A DNA stretch of 5,214 bases from Balneolaceae bacterium. GTDB lineage: Bacteria > Bacteroidota > Rhodothermia > Balneolales > Balneolaceae. Location of the stretch: assembly GCA_007117235.1 (NCBI GenBank), contig SKGY01000231.1, positions 1 through 5,214 on the forward strand. The letters run 5' to 3'. The notes beneath the pieces are model-generated. The model saw nothing but the letters and a program-made list of their open reading frames with translations. It was not told the origin of the DNA and made no database searches. Shown piece after piece: positions 1 to 5,214 of this stretch; the first letter of the stretch is position 1, and each line of letters opens with the position of its first letter. The translations under genes and the position numbers were made by a program.

Positions 1-529
1 GATCAGGTGTAAGGCTGTTTTTCAGATGATTGTAATCTGTATAGCTTATTCCATCAGCCAAAGCAAAGTGCTCTGACATATTCACACCAATTTTATCGGG
101 ATTCCTCTCAGCCACAACTTGCCCAAATCGTTTCCACTGGTCAGGCTCCTCATCCGGGAACCACTGGGTTTCAAAGAAGCCTATATTGTAACGGGCTACA
201 GCTAATCTTTCGATCTCTTTACCGTTTCCCGGATCAAAGAAGACCAGAATTGTTGTTCGGCGTGAACTTTGCCAAGTTGCCGGCAACATGGTGAGAAGTA
301 CTGGATCTTCATTATATTCGCGCGCCACCAGAACCCACATATCAATTCCCTCACGACGCATCAATTGCGGTACCAGGTTATTGAGTCGATCCATTGTCCA
401 GCGATCCATAACATCCGCCCGATCTCTCATTGATAAAATCTGTGGAGTAATATGATTTACAGTCTGAGCCGGAAGTATATCAGCCGTAATAAATAAGGTG
501 ATTATCAGTAAAATAATTGGTGATTTCAT
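1..529 (-). CDS. Secreted M24-family (creatinase/Xaa-Pro peptidase-like) metallopeptidase, N-terminal part only
   Basis: The first 176 residues are visible, and the gene runs off the window at position 1. It starts with ATG at 529-527. Residues 1-21 look like a Sec signal peptide: a Lys at 2, a hydrophobic core (about residues 5-19) and a likely cleavage LPA|Q before Gln22. This predicts export to the periplasm or beyond. The mature part (MRREGIDMWVLVAREY near 65-80, then TTILVFFD) resembles the creatinase/prolidase N-terminal domain that precedes an M24 'pita-bread' catalytic domain. The catalytic domain with its metal ligands would lie outside the window, so activity cannot be judged. The family usually removes N-terminal residues before proline or hydrolyses related substrates. 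No Shine-Dalgarno is seen. It is transcribed divergently from ilvE. The family call rests on N-terminal resemblance only; an inactive creatinase-fold protein is possible. Confidence 0.75.
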   Translation of the reverse strand, partial: MKSPIILLIITLFITADILPAQTVNHITPQILSMRDRADVMDRWTMDRLNNLVPQLMRREGIDMWVLVAREYNEDPVLLTMLPATWQSSRRTTILVFFDPGNGKEIERLAVARYNIGFFETQWFPDEEPDQWKRFGQVVAERNPDKIGVNMSEHFALADGISYTDYNHLKNSLTPD

Positions 530-622
530 ACCGTGATTTATTTAATTATTGGAGAGATTGCCTGAACAATAGACAAAAAACACCTATCTTATAATGCTAT
601 TCATGTTCAAATAAACCCAGTC
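530..622. promoter_or_regulatory. Divergent intergenic region between the M24 peptidase gene and ilvE
   Basis: This 93-bp AT-rich spacer must hold the promoters of two divergent genes. For ilvE, a perfect TATAAT lies at 590-595 and would put the transcript start near 602, giving a leader of about 20 nt. No good -35 hexamer sits 16-18 bp upstream; the nearest TTG (558-560) is too far. A Bacteroidota-style TAnnTTTG box is matched only partly (TATCTTAT at 585-592). For the minus-strand gene I see no convincing box. The leader is too short for an attenuator or riboswitch. Confidence 0.35.
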
Positions 623-1708
623 ATGAAAATAAAGATTACTCAAACAGATCAAAGCAGAATTTCAAGCGTAGATTTCGATAATCTTCAATTCGGCCGAACA
701 TTTTCCGATCACATGCTTGAGGTGGTCTTTAAAGATGGAGCGTGGCAACAACCGGAAATAAAGCCATATGGACCTATTTCGTTTGAGCCATCTCTTCACG
801 CACTTCATTACGGGCAAGCAGTTTTTGAAGGGATGAAAGCCTATTACTCTTCCGATGATACCATCAACCTATTCAGACTTGATGATCATCTTGAAAGAAT
901 TAACAATTCAGCTCGACGGATGAGCATGCCTGAGTTGAGTAAAGACCTCTTTTTTAGCGGTCTCGAAGAGCTTATCAAACTGGATTATAAATGGGTACCT
1001 AAAACTCATGGACACGCACTCTATATCCGGCCATTTATGTTTGCGTCCGAAGAGTATATCGCGGCCAAGTCAGCCTCTGAATACAGTTTTTACATCATAT
1101 CCTCACCGGTTGCTGCTTACTATAGTGAAGGGTTCAAGCCGGTAAAGCTTACTACATCACAAAATTATGTGCGTGCTGTTAAAGGTGGTACAGGTGAGGC
1201 TAAAGCTGCCGGGAATTATGGAGGAAGCTTCTTGCCGGCAAAGAAAGCTCAGAAAATAGGATTTACTCAGGTTCTTTGGCTTGATGCAATTGAGCATAAG
1301 TATATCGAAGAAGTAGGAACAATGAACATCTTCTTCTTGATTGGTGATACACTTATCACTCCACAGCTATCAGGCACAGTGCTTCCCGGCATAACAAGAC
1401 GTTCAGTTATTGCTATTGCAAAGAGCTGGGGTGTAAACGTTGAAGAGCGACGGATTTCAATTGATGAACTATTTGAAGCTCAGAAATCAGGTGATCTCAA
1501 AGAGATCTTCGGTGCCGGTACTGCAGCAGTAATTTCACCGGTTGGCATGATTGATCACAAAGGTGAGCAAATAACTCTGGACCAGAATGAAATTGGCCCT
1601 TTTGCACAAAAGATGTTCGAAACTGTTACCGGAATCCAGTACGGAAAGCTTGACGACAGCTATGGATGGACACATCCAGTCAATGTTGGTAATGAAGTGT
1701 CCGTATAA
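623..1708 (+). CDS. ilvE: Branched-chain amino acid aminotransferase (class IV PLP fold, type II BCAT)
   Basis: This cytoplasmic PLP enzyme transfers the amino group between glutamate/2-oxoglutarate and the keto acids of leucine, isoleucine and valine, the last step of their synthesis and first step of their breakdown. The 361-residue length is normal for the eukaryote-like type II BCAT. Visible signatures are LHYGQAVFEGMKAY at 61-74; an Arg-rich cofactor/substrate segment (RPFMF, 136-140); the GEAKAAGNYGGS block at 191-202, where Lys194 is the expected Schiff-base lysine; EEVGTMNIFF at 229-238; and the phosphate-binding FGAGTAA at 296-302. The human CXXC redox switch that follows this motif is replaced by Ala302 and Ser305, as is usual in bacteria. 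ATG at 623 is chosen because the protein begins at the usual distance from the first conserved block; an earlier ATG (603) meets a stop after three codons. It is a single gene, divergent from the M24 peptidase gene and convergent with the porin gene. Confidence 0.96.
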   Translation: MKIKITQTDQSRISSVDFDNLQFGRTFSDHMLEVVFKDGAWQQPEIKPYGPISFEPSLHALHYGQAVFEGMKAYYSSDDTINLFRLDDHLERINNSARRMSMPELSKDLFFSGLEELIKLDYKWVPKTHGHALYIRPFMFASEEYIAAKSASEYSFYIISSPVAAYYSEGFKPVKLTTSQNYVRAVKGGTGEAKAAGNYGGSFLPAKKAQKIGFTQVLWLDAIEHKYIEEVGTMNIFFLIGDTLITPQLSGTVLPGITRRSVIAIAKSWGVNVEERRISIDELFEAQKSGDLKEIFGAGTAAVISPVGMIDHKGEQITLDQNEIGPFAQKMFETVTGIQYGKLDDSYGWTHPVNVGNEVSV

Positions 1709-1714
1709 AAACGC

Positions 1715-2932
1715 TTAAATACCAAGCTCTACCTGAAACCGAACGTAGTAACCATCATTTGTGGAGTTATTTGAAAACGTTCTTTTATCGTAAGTGCCCT
1801 CCAGCTGAAGCTTAAGTGAGTGTTCCCAGATATATTTAGTAATACCCAGCGTGTATTGCTCGCGTTCCGGAATTCTGTTTGCAAGTGACGATTGAGGGGT
1901 TTGTATTGAGTATCTGGCAACTAACTCCACATCAATAGGTGAGAGATAGCTCATTTGATGGTCCATTCCCTCACCCGCAAATACAAAACGCGTTTCTGAT
2001 GGATTATTCGGGTTGAATGTTAACGGATTGTCAGTAACTCGATTCATCCACGCTCCTTGATATGCAAACCCACGGAACTTAAACATGGCATCCAGTAAGA
2101 TGGAGGTCAAATCTCGCTGACTGAATAACTGAGTACCTGTCTGTCCGCCACTTCTTTGAGCCTGACTATTAAAGTGATATGTACCTCCTAATAGCAGTTT
2201 AGGTGTTTGCTCTCGAGCCAGATCTCCCTCAAAAAACATCCCGCCTCTTAAAAATGAGCCAAGCGGCATAATTTCCAATCTGCCCGTATAGGCAAGATTC
2301 AGATCTGGGTTTTGTGTCCAGTTTCTACCCTCACCATTGCTCACCGCTGTTTTTATATTAAATGAGAATTCATCAGGGTCCTCATTCAGAAAGTATACCT
2401 GAAGTCCAAAATCACGATCGATCGTAAATTGAGCATTATTGATTGATCTGTCTGTCAACTGAAGAGCACCAGAAGAGTTTACCCGTTGCCTGTTACCCGG
2501 CAACTTTGTTTGGCCAAATCCAATATTCCAATGTCGATTAGGGCGGTAATAGAGCATCGCATCTCGAATAATATTTATATTCTGACCCTCCGTAAGCTGC
2601 CCTACATCACCCGGAGCAAATGACAGCTGTATGGCGTATAAAAAACGTGGGTCTCCCACAAAACCATCAAACCTTAAGCGTAGTCGCCTGACCACTCCTT
2701 CAATAACTGGATCTGAGTTTTCATAGTCTGAGAACGTTGCCCGACTCTGAACCCTGAATCGGATGTTCATTTGATAGGTACTGTCGGGTGTGGTCATACC
2801 CAAGCCGGAACCGTAACTGTAATATGGCAATCCGGGAAATCGATCGTCTTCTTCTGTATCAATAACAGTTTGACCAAAAACAGGAATGGTTATCAGACAT
2901 AACAATAGTGCTAAAGTAAAGAGAGGCTTCAT
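1715..2932 (-). CDS. Outer-membrane porin, phosphate-selective porin O/P (OprP/OprO-like) family
   Basis: The 405-residue protein has a clear signal peptide (MKPLFTLALLLCLITIPVFG, then Gln21), so it is exported, and then a typical beta-barrel pattern. The O/P porin family look comes from the N-terminal strands: IRFRVQSRATFSDYEN (57-72), VVRRLRLRFDGFVGDPRFLYAIQ (split around 80-102), DAMLYYRPNRHWNIGFGQTKLP (about 124-145), followed by a DRDFGLQVYF strand (172-181). Alternating polar/hydrophobic strands continue to the C-terminus, which ends YYVRFQVELGI, a plausible terminal barrel strand. The family forms anion- or phosphate-selective channels in Pseudomonas, but in Bacteroidota many members have unknown selectivity; the substrate here is not established. 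ATG at 2932-2930 directly precedes the signal peptide. It lies back to back with the ECF sigma gene and tail to tail with ilvE. Confidence 0.88.
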   Translation of the reverse strand: MKPLFTLALLLCLITIPVFGQTVIDTEEDDRFPGLPYYSYGSGLGMTTPDSTYQMNIRFRVQSRATFSDYENSDPVIEGVVRRLRLRFDGFVGDPRFLYAIQLSFAPGDVGQLTEGQNINIIRDAMLYYRPNRHWNIGFGQTKLPGNRQRVNSSGALQLTDRSINNAQFTIDRDFGLQVYFLNEDPDEFSFNIKTAVSNGEGRNWTQNPDLNLAYTGRLEIMPLGSFLRGGMFFEGDLAREQTPKLLLGGTYHFNSQAQRSGGQTGTQLFSQRDLTSILLDAMFKFRGFAYQGAWMNRVTDNPLTFNPNNPSETRFVFAGEGMDHQMSYLSPIDVELVARYSIQTPQSSLANRIPEREQYTLGITKYIWEHSLKLQLEGTYDKRTFSNNSTNDGYYVRFQVELGI

Positions 2933-2968
2933 GTAATAGGTGTTTTTTTAAAGTAATAACGGCTGAGG

Positions 2969-2996
2969 AAAAGGTATGATAATTGAATCAAACCAA
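2969..2996 (-). promoter_or_regulatory. Candidate promoter of the porin gene (Bacteroidota-type TTG / TAnnTTTG)
   Basis: Read on the minus strand, TTG at 2996-2994 is followed 17 bp later by TACCTTTT at 2976-2969, a seven-of-eight match to the TAnnTTTG -7 box known from Bacteroidota. Transcription would begin about 30 nt before the porin ATG. The 17-bp spacing is slightly short of the usual 19 or so, and AT-rich DNA yields chance matches. The imperfect dyad ATTGAA (2982-2987) / TTCAAT (3003-3008) brackets the upstream box and might be an operator. Confidence 0.25.
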
Positions 2997-3061
2997 AAAG
3001 AGTTCAATGCAGATGAAAGTGTATCAAGCAGTTAGCTTCAAAACCACTGACACCATTAGAT

Positions 3062-3089
3062 TTGGTTCTGTTTTTTTATGATTTATAGT
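3062..3089 (+). promoter_or_regulatory. Candidate sigma-70-like promoter of the ECF sigma/anti-sigma operon
   Basis: TTGGTT at 3062-3067 and TATAGT at 3084-3089 are separated by 16 bp, an acceptable vegetative -35/-10 pair. The transcript would start near 3096, leaving a leader of about 75 nt before the GTG at 3173. Many ECF operons are autoregulated, but I found no convincing ECF-type pair (an AAC-like -35 with a CGT-like -10 at correct spacing) in the spacer. The match is to a degenerate motif in AT-rich DNA. Confidence 0.22.
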
Positions 3090-3172
3090 GCAGGGGATTT
3101 ATCTTAGCATGTATTTATTTTTTTGTCGAAGCAATCCAACCGTCAAATTAACTCGTATTAAATAGTAACCGC

Positions 3173-3781
3173 GTGATTATTCAATTTATACTTTACATAT
3201 TAGGTTTAGCTTACCAATCTACCGATGAAGAACGGGAGTGGATGAAGCAGATACAGAGTGGAAATAAACTCTACCTGAGTAAGCTGTATAATCGCTACAA
3301 TAGAGTCTTGTATGGGATGATTTATAATGTTCTCAGAAGAAAGGAAGAGTCTGAGGACCTGTTACAAGAGGTATTTGTACAAGCGTGGGAAAAGGCGGAT
3401 CTGTATGATCCGGCAAGAGGCACAGTTTATAGTTTTTTGGTTACTATGGCACGGAATAAAGCAATTGATGTAACACGATCGAAGTCGTTTAAAAATCAAC
3501 TTAAGGAAGATCATGTTATAAATGATTTCACACTTGAGTTACAGCATGATAATCCAAATCCACACGAAGAAATTGAATTGAATGAACGCGCAGTAAGCGT
3601 TCGAAAAGCTCTTGCTAAGTTAAAGGAAGATGAACGTGAAGTTCTCTACATATCCTATTTCCATGGGCTGTCACAGTCAGAAATAGCAGAAAAAATTGAC
3701 ATACCACTTGGTACTGTAAAATATAGAATGAGGCAGGGTATGATTAAATTACGAGACATGTTAGCAGAGGCTACAGTATGA
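3173..3781 (+). CDS. ECF (group IV) RNA polymerase sigma factor, paired with an RskA-type anti-sigma factor
   Basis: This sigma-70 family protein has only regions 2 and 4, as in ECF factors. Region 2 spans about residues 33-104: the core-binding helix EDLLQEVFVQAW at 61-72, then DPARGTVYSFLVTMARNKAID (79-99) with the -10-recognition residues. Region 4 spans about 143-197, with the helix-turn-helix LSQSEIAEKIDIPLGTVKYR at 166-185 that reads the -35 element. It should direct polymerase to a small regulon when released from the anti-sigma factor. The start is uncertain. GTG at 3173 gives 202 residues but adds a hydrophobic stretch (residues 2-14) unusual for a sigma factor; an in-frame stop at 3149-3151 bars anything much longer. 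ATG at 3242 gives 179 residues but cuts the usual pre-region-2 helix (TDEEREWMKQIQSGN). No Shine-Dalgarno helps decide. The stop overlaps the next gene's start (ATGA), implying translational coupling. Confidence 0.93.
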   Translation: MIIQFILYILGLAYQSTDEEREWMKQIQSGNKLYLSKLYNRYNRVLYGMIYNVLRRKEESEDLLQEVFVQAWEKADLYDPARGTVYSFLVTMARNKAIDVTRSKSFKNQLKEDHVINDFTLELQHDNPNPHEEIELNERAVSVRKALAKLKEDEREVLYISYFHGLSQSEIAEKIDIPLGTVKYRMRQGMIKLRDMLAEATV

Positions 3782-4569
3782 GTGAACAAGAAACATATAA
3801 CGATTTTAAATCGCTGTGCGCCGGTTATGTAATGGGTGCGCTATCAGCGGAGGAGCAGGTTGAATTTGAGTCGATGCTCAAAAAAGCCTCTGAAGAGGAC
3901 CTTGCTTTTTATGAGGGGCTCACTGAAGCTCGCGATGAGCTGGCTTTAACTGCAGATGCAGGCCTCCCCAGGGATGATCTTTTCATTGACATCCTGGATG
4001 AAATTTCTAAAGAGCCCAAACAGGCGCCAATTATACCATTGTGGGCTTATAGATTGGCTGCGGCTATACTACTCATCGGTACATTAGGTCTTGCAATGTT
4101 CAGTCAACAATTGTCAGGAACACTAGATGAAAAAGTTGCAACGATTGAGCAGCAATCAACTGTAATTACTGAGCTGGAAACCGAGCTTGATCGCAGAAAT
4201 GAAATGCTTGCTATTCTTGAATCACGTGAGGTCAATTTTGTGATAATGGCCGGACTTGATGTTAATCCTGATGGTTATGGAAAAGTAATCTGGGATACAG
4301 AGAACCAGCGTGCACTCTTACAGCTTGCGAACCTGCCTCAACCACCTGAAGACAGTGATTATCAGCTCTGGCTTATAAAAGATGATCAGAATCCAATCAG
4401 TGCCGGCGTATTTAATTTCGAAAGACCTTCTACTGACCTCTTCTTTAAAGTTGAGGAGCTACAGGAATCACCTTCAGACATCATGAATATGTTCGCTGTA
4501 ACACTTGAGCCCAAAGGCGGTGTTCCTCAGCCTACTGGTGATATGTATCTGCTGGGACAACAGAACTGA
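3778..4569 (+). CDS. RskA-type membrane anti-sigma factor
   Basis: This is the partner of the preceding sigma factor, overlapping it by 4 bp (ATGA at 3778-3781). Of 263 residues, the N-terminal 80 or so form the cytoplasmic anti-sigma domain; CAGYVMGALSAEEQVEFESM (14-33) matches the start of RskA-like proteins. One membrane helix lies at about 88-108 (LWAYRLAAAILLIGTLGLAM). Residues 113-148 form a likely coiled coil (heptad-like, rich in Glu, Leu and Arg). The extracytoplasmic C-terminal half is the RskA domain, with its hallmarks YQLWLIKDDQNPISAGVF at 195-212 and FAVTLEPKGGVPQPTGD at 239-255. The zinc-binding HxxxCxxC motif of ZAS-type anti-sigma factors is absent; Cys14 is the only cysteine. 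By analogy with RskA, it sequesters the sigma factor at the inner membrane and is degraded by regulated proteolysis on an envelope signal. The signal here is unknown. Confidence 0.93.
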   Translation: MSEQETYNDFKSLCAGYVMGALSAEEQVEFESMLKKASEEDLAFYEGLTEARDELALTADAGLPRDDLFIDILDEISKEPKQAPIIPLWAYRLAAAILLIGTLGLAMFSQQLSGTLDEKVATIEQQSTVITELETELDRRNEMLAILESREVNFVIMAGLDVNPDGYGKVIWDTENQRALLQLANLPQPPEDSDYQLWLIKDDQNPISAGVFNFERPSTDLFFKVEELQESPSDIMNMFAVTLEPKGGVPQPTGDMYLLGQQN

Positions 4570-4633
4570 CCCCAGAAATGGATTTTGCCAAACTGAAACA
4601 GCATCCAATCCGATTTTAAGACTATTACGTATG

Positions 4634-4726
4634 TATAGTGTGCGACTTCTGTTCTTCCATATGGACAGATTAAGTCACAAAATCGCACATATATCAATAA
4701 GTGATTTGATAGCTTTTCACTTATTG
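4634..4726 (+). ncRNA. Structured 3' trailer or possible small RNA after the anti-sigma gene
   Basis: Two adjacent predicted helices fill this stretch. The outer helix pairs 4634-4645 (TATAGTGTGCGA) with 4683-4693 (TCGCACATATA), 11 bp with G4638 bulged. It encloses a small hairpin, 4648-4654 with 4663-4669 (TCTGTTC/GGACAGA, one G-U pair). One base later a perfect 10-bp inverted repeat begins: CAATAAGTGA (4695-4704) / TCACTTATTG (4717-4726), 12-nt loop. The terminator follows 9 nt on. The pairings are read directly; that they form a functional RNA is inference. No independent promoter was found, so a structured 3' UTR of the sigma/anti-sigma mRNA, or a small RNA processed from it, is likelier than a free-standing gene. 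I do not recognise a known RNA family. Confidence 0.35.
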
Positions 4727-4735
4727 GGTCCCTTT

Positions 4736-4777
4736 AAAGCCGATTCTTTAGCCGGAATCGGCTTTTTTATTTTTTTA
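4736..4777 (+). terminator. Rho-independent terminator of the sigma/anti-sigma operon
   Basis: A perfect 11-bp stem, AAAGCCGATTC (4736-4746) with GAATCGGCTTT (4755-4765), closes an 8-nt loop and runs into a T-rich tail (TTT at 4766-4768, then seven T at 4770-4776). It ends plus-strand transcripts 166 nt after the anti-sigma stop codon. Read on the minus strand, the stem is followed by only three T, so it is a poor terminator for the converging phosphatase gene, whose stop codon is 3 bp beyond this feature. Confidence 0.92.
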
Positions 4778-4780
4778 GTA

Positions 4781-5214
4781 TTAGCCGGTATGTCCAATAG
4801 TGTAGTAGCGTGAACTTACAGACGCAGACTGATGAATGTCTTTAAACGACAGGTCCACCCTTCCTAACCTAACGCCACCGTGTCCCATCTGTGTGACAAG
4901 TGTTGATGCTCCGGACGGATTTGTAACGGAAACCGGATTGTCAAGAAAAGTGTGAGTATGTCCTCCTATAATAAGATCAATTCCGGGTACATTCTTTGCA
5001 ATGGTTAGATCATCAATTCGACTATTGGAGTAGCTGAAGCCAAGATGGCTCAAACATATTACGTAATCACATTTATGAAAGTCTCGCAAACTGTTAGCCA
5101 TACCCCGCGCCCAAACTTCAGGATTTCTATACTGAACATCACCATACAGATTTCGTGGAACAATCCCGTTAAGCTCAATTCCCAAACCAAATATTCCAAC
5201 TCTGAATCCGGAAA
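4781..5214 (-). CDS. 5'-nucleotidase-type metallophosphatase, C-terminal part only
   Basis: The final 143 complete codons are visible. The reading frame stays open to the window edge at 5214, so the real start lies beyond; an in-frame TTG at 5185-5183 is internal, not a start. Counting from the edge, GFRVGIFGLGIELNGIVP (2-19) is the strand before the nucleotidase core, CDYVICLSHLGF (48-59) carries metal-site His56, and IDLIIGGHTHTFLDNP (78-93) carries the signature GGHTH with His85 and His87. These belong to the calcineurin-like, UshA/5'-nucleotidase metallophosphatase group, which hydrolyses nucleotides or other phosphoesters with two metal ions, usually in the periplasm. The protein stops about 50 residues after GGHTH, so it lacks the C-terminal substrate-binding domain of full-length UshA. 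In Bacteroidota that domain is often a separate adjacent gene. The export signal and N-terminal metal ligands are outside the window. It converges on the sigma/anti-sigma operon. Confidence 0.88.
   Translation of the reverse strand, partial: SGFRVGIFGLGIELNGIVPRNLYGDVQYRNPEVWARGMANSLRDFHKCDYVICLSHLGFSYSNSRIDDLTIAKNVPGIDLIIGGHTHTFLDNPVSVTNPSGASTLVTQMGHGGVRLGRVDLSFKDIHQSASVSSRYYTIGHTG

Noticed and set aside
1729..1920. Open 63-codon minus-strand frame inside the porin gene
   Set aside because: It lies wholly within the porin coding sequence in another frame, has no recognisable domain or signal, and the porin frame shows clear family motifs across the same bases.
3071..3124. T7 tracts at 3071-3077 and 3118-3124 (another at 2943-2949) as possible terminators or bent DNA
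   Set aside because: No stable GC stem precedes any of them, and their spacing does not keep a consistent helical phase.
3137..3157. Possible autoregulatory ECF promoter (CAACC at 3137-3141 and CGTA at 3154-3157)
   Set aside because: Only 12 bp separate the elements, whereas ECF promoters normally have about 15-17 bp between the AAC and CGT motifs.
4578..4619. Tiny 13-codon open frame (MDFAKLKQHPIRF) just after the anti-sigma stop
   Set aside because: Too short to distinguish from chance, with no ribosome binding site and no recognisable motif.
4748..4788. Eight-base direct repeat TTAGCCGG at 4748-4755 and 4781-4788
   Set aside because: One copy is the terminator loop and the other is the end of the phosphatase gene. 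No mobile-element structure or target duplication accompanies it; chance is sufficient.
4505..4813. Open 102-codon plus-strand frame overlapping the end of the anti-sigma gene
   Set aside because: It starts inside the conserved RskA domain in another frame, reads straight through the strong terminator and into the antisense of the phosphatase gene. Its hydrophobic tail comes from the T-rich terminator sequence.

Overview
The window reads as chromosomal DNA from a Bacteroidota-type bacterium, possibly the related Balneolota; the assignment is inference. GC looks like roughly 40%. The two complete signal peptides both place a glutamine right after the predicted cleavage site, as in the 'Bacteroidetes Q-rule'. 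No start codon has a recognisable GGAGG-type ribosome binding site. The protein families (class II branched-chain aminotransferase, OprP/OprO-like porin, single-domain 5'-nucleotidase-type metallophosphatase) also fit. I see no tRNA, rRNA, CRISPR array, insertion sequence or phage gene.

Layout: (1) positions 1-529, minus strand: N-terminal part of a secreted M24/creatinase-type peptidase, cut by the window edge. (2) 530-622: divergent promoter region. (3) 623-1708, plus: branched-chain amino acid aminotransferase (ilvE), complete. (4) 1715-2932, minus: outer-membrane porin of the phosphate-selective O/P family, complete, with its stop only 6 bp from the ilvE stop. (5) 2933-3172: 240-bp divergent regulatory spacer. 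(6) 3173-3781 and 3778-4569, plus: an ECF sigma factor and its RskA-type membrane anti-sigma factor, overlapping by 4 bp (ATGA). (7) 4570-4780: a trailer with a stack of inverted repeats ending in a strong rho-independent terminator. (8) 4781-5214, minus: C-terminal part of a metallophosphatase, cut by the window edge.

Functionally, the clearest unit is the sigma/anti-sigma pair. The anti-sigma protein has a cytoplasmic N-terminus, one membrane helix, a coiled-coil linker and an extracytoplasmic RskA domain, so it should hold the sigma factor inactive until an envelope signal arrives. The porin starts 240 bp away in the opposite direction and is a natural candidate target, though no shared promoter motif proves it. 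ilvE is a housekeeping enzyme of valine, leucine and isoleucine metabolism and has no evident link to its neighbours.

Nothing here clearly amounts to a new biological system. The points most worth a second look are the structured RNA-like trailer at 4634-4777, the hydrophobic N-terminal extension on the sigma factor, and the possible porin regulon.
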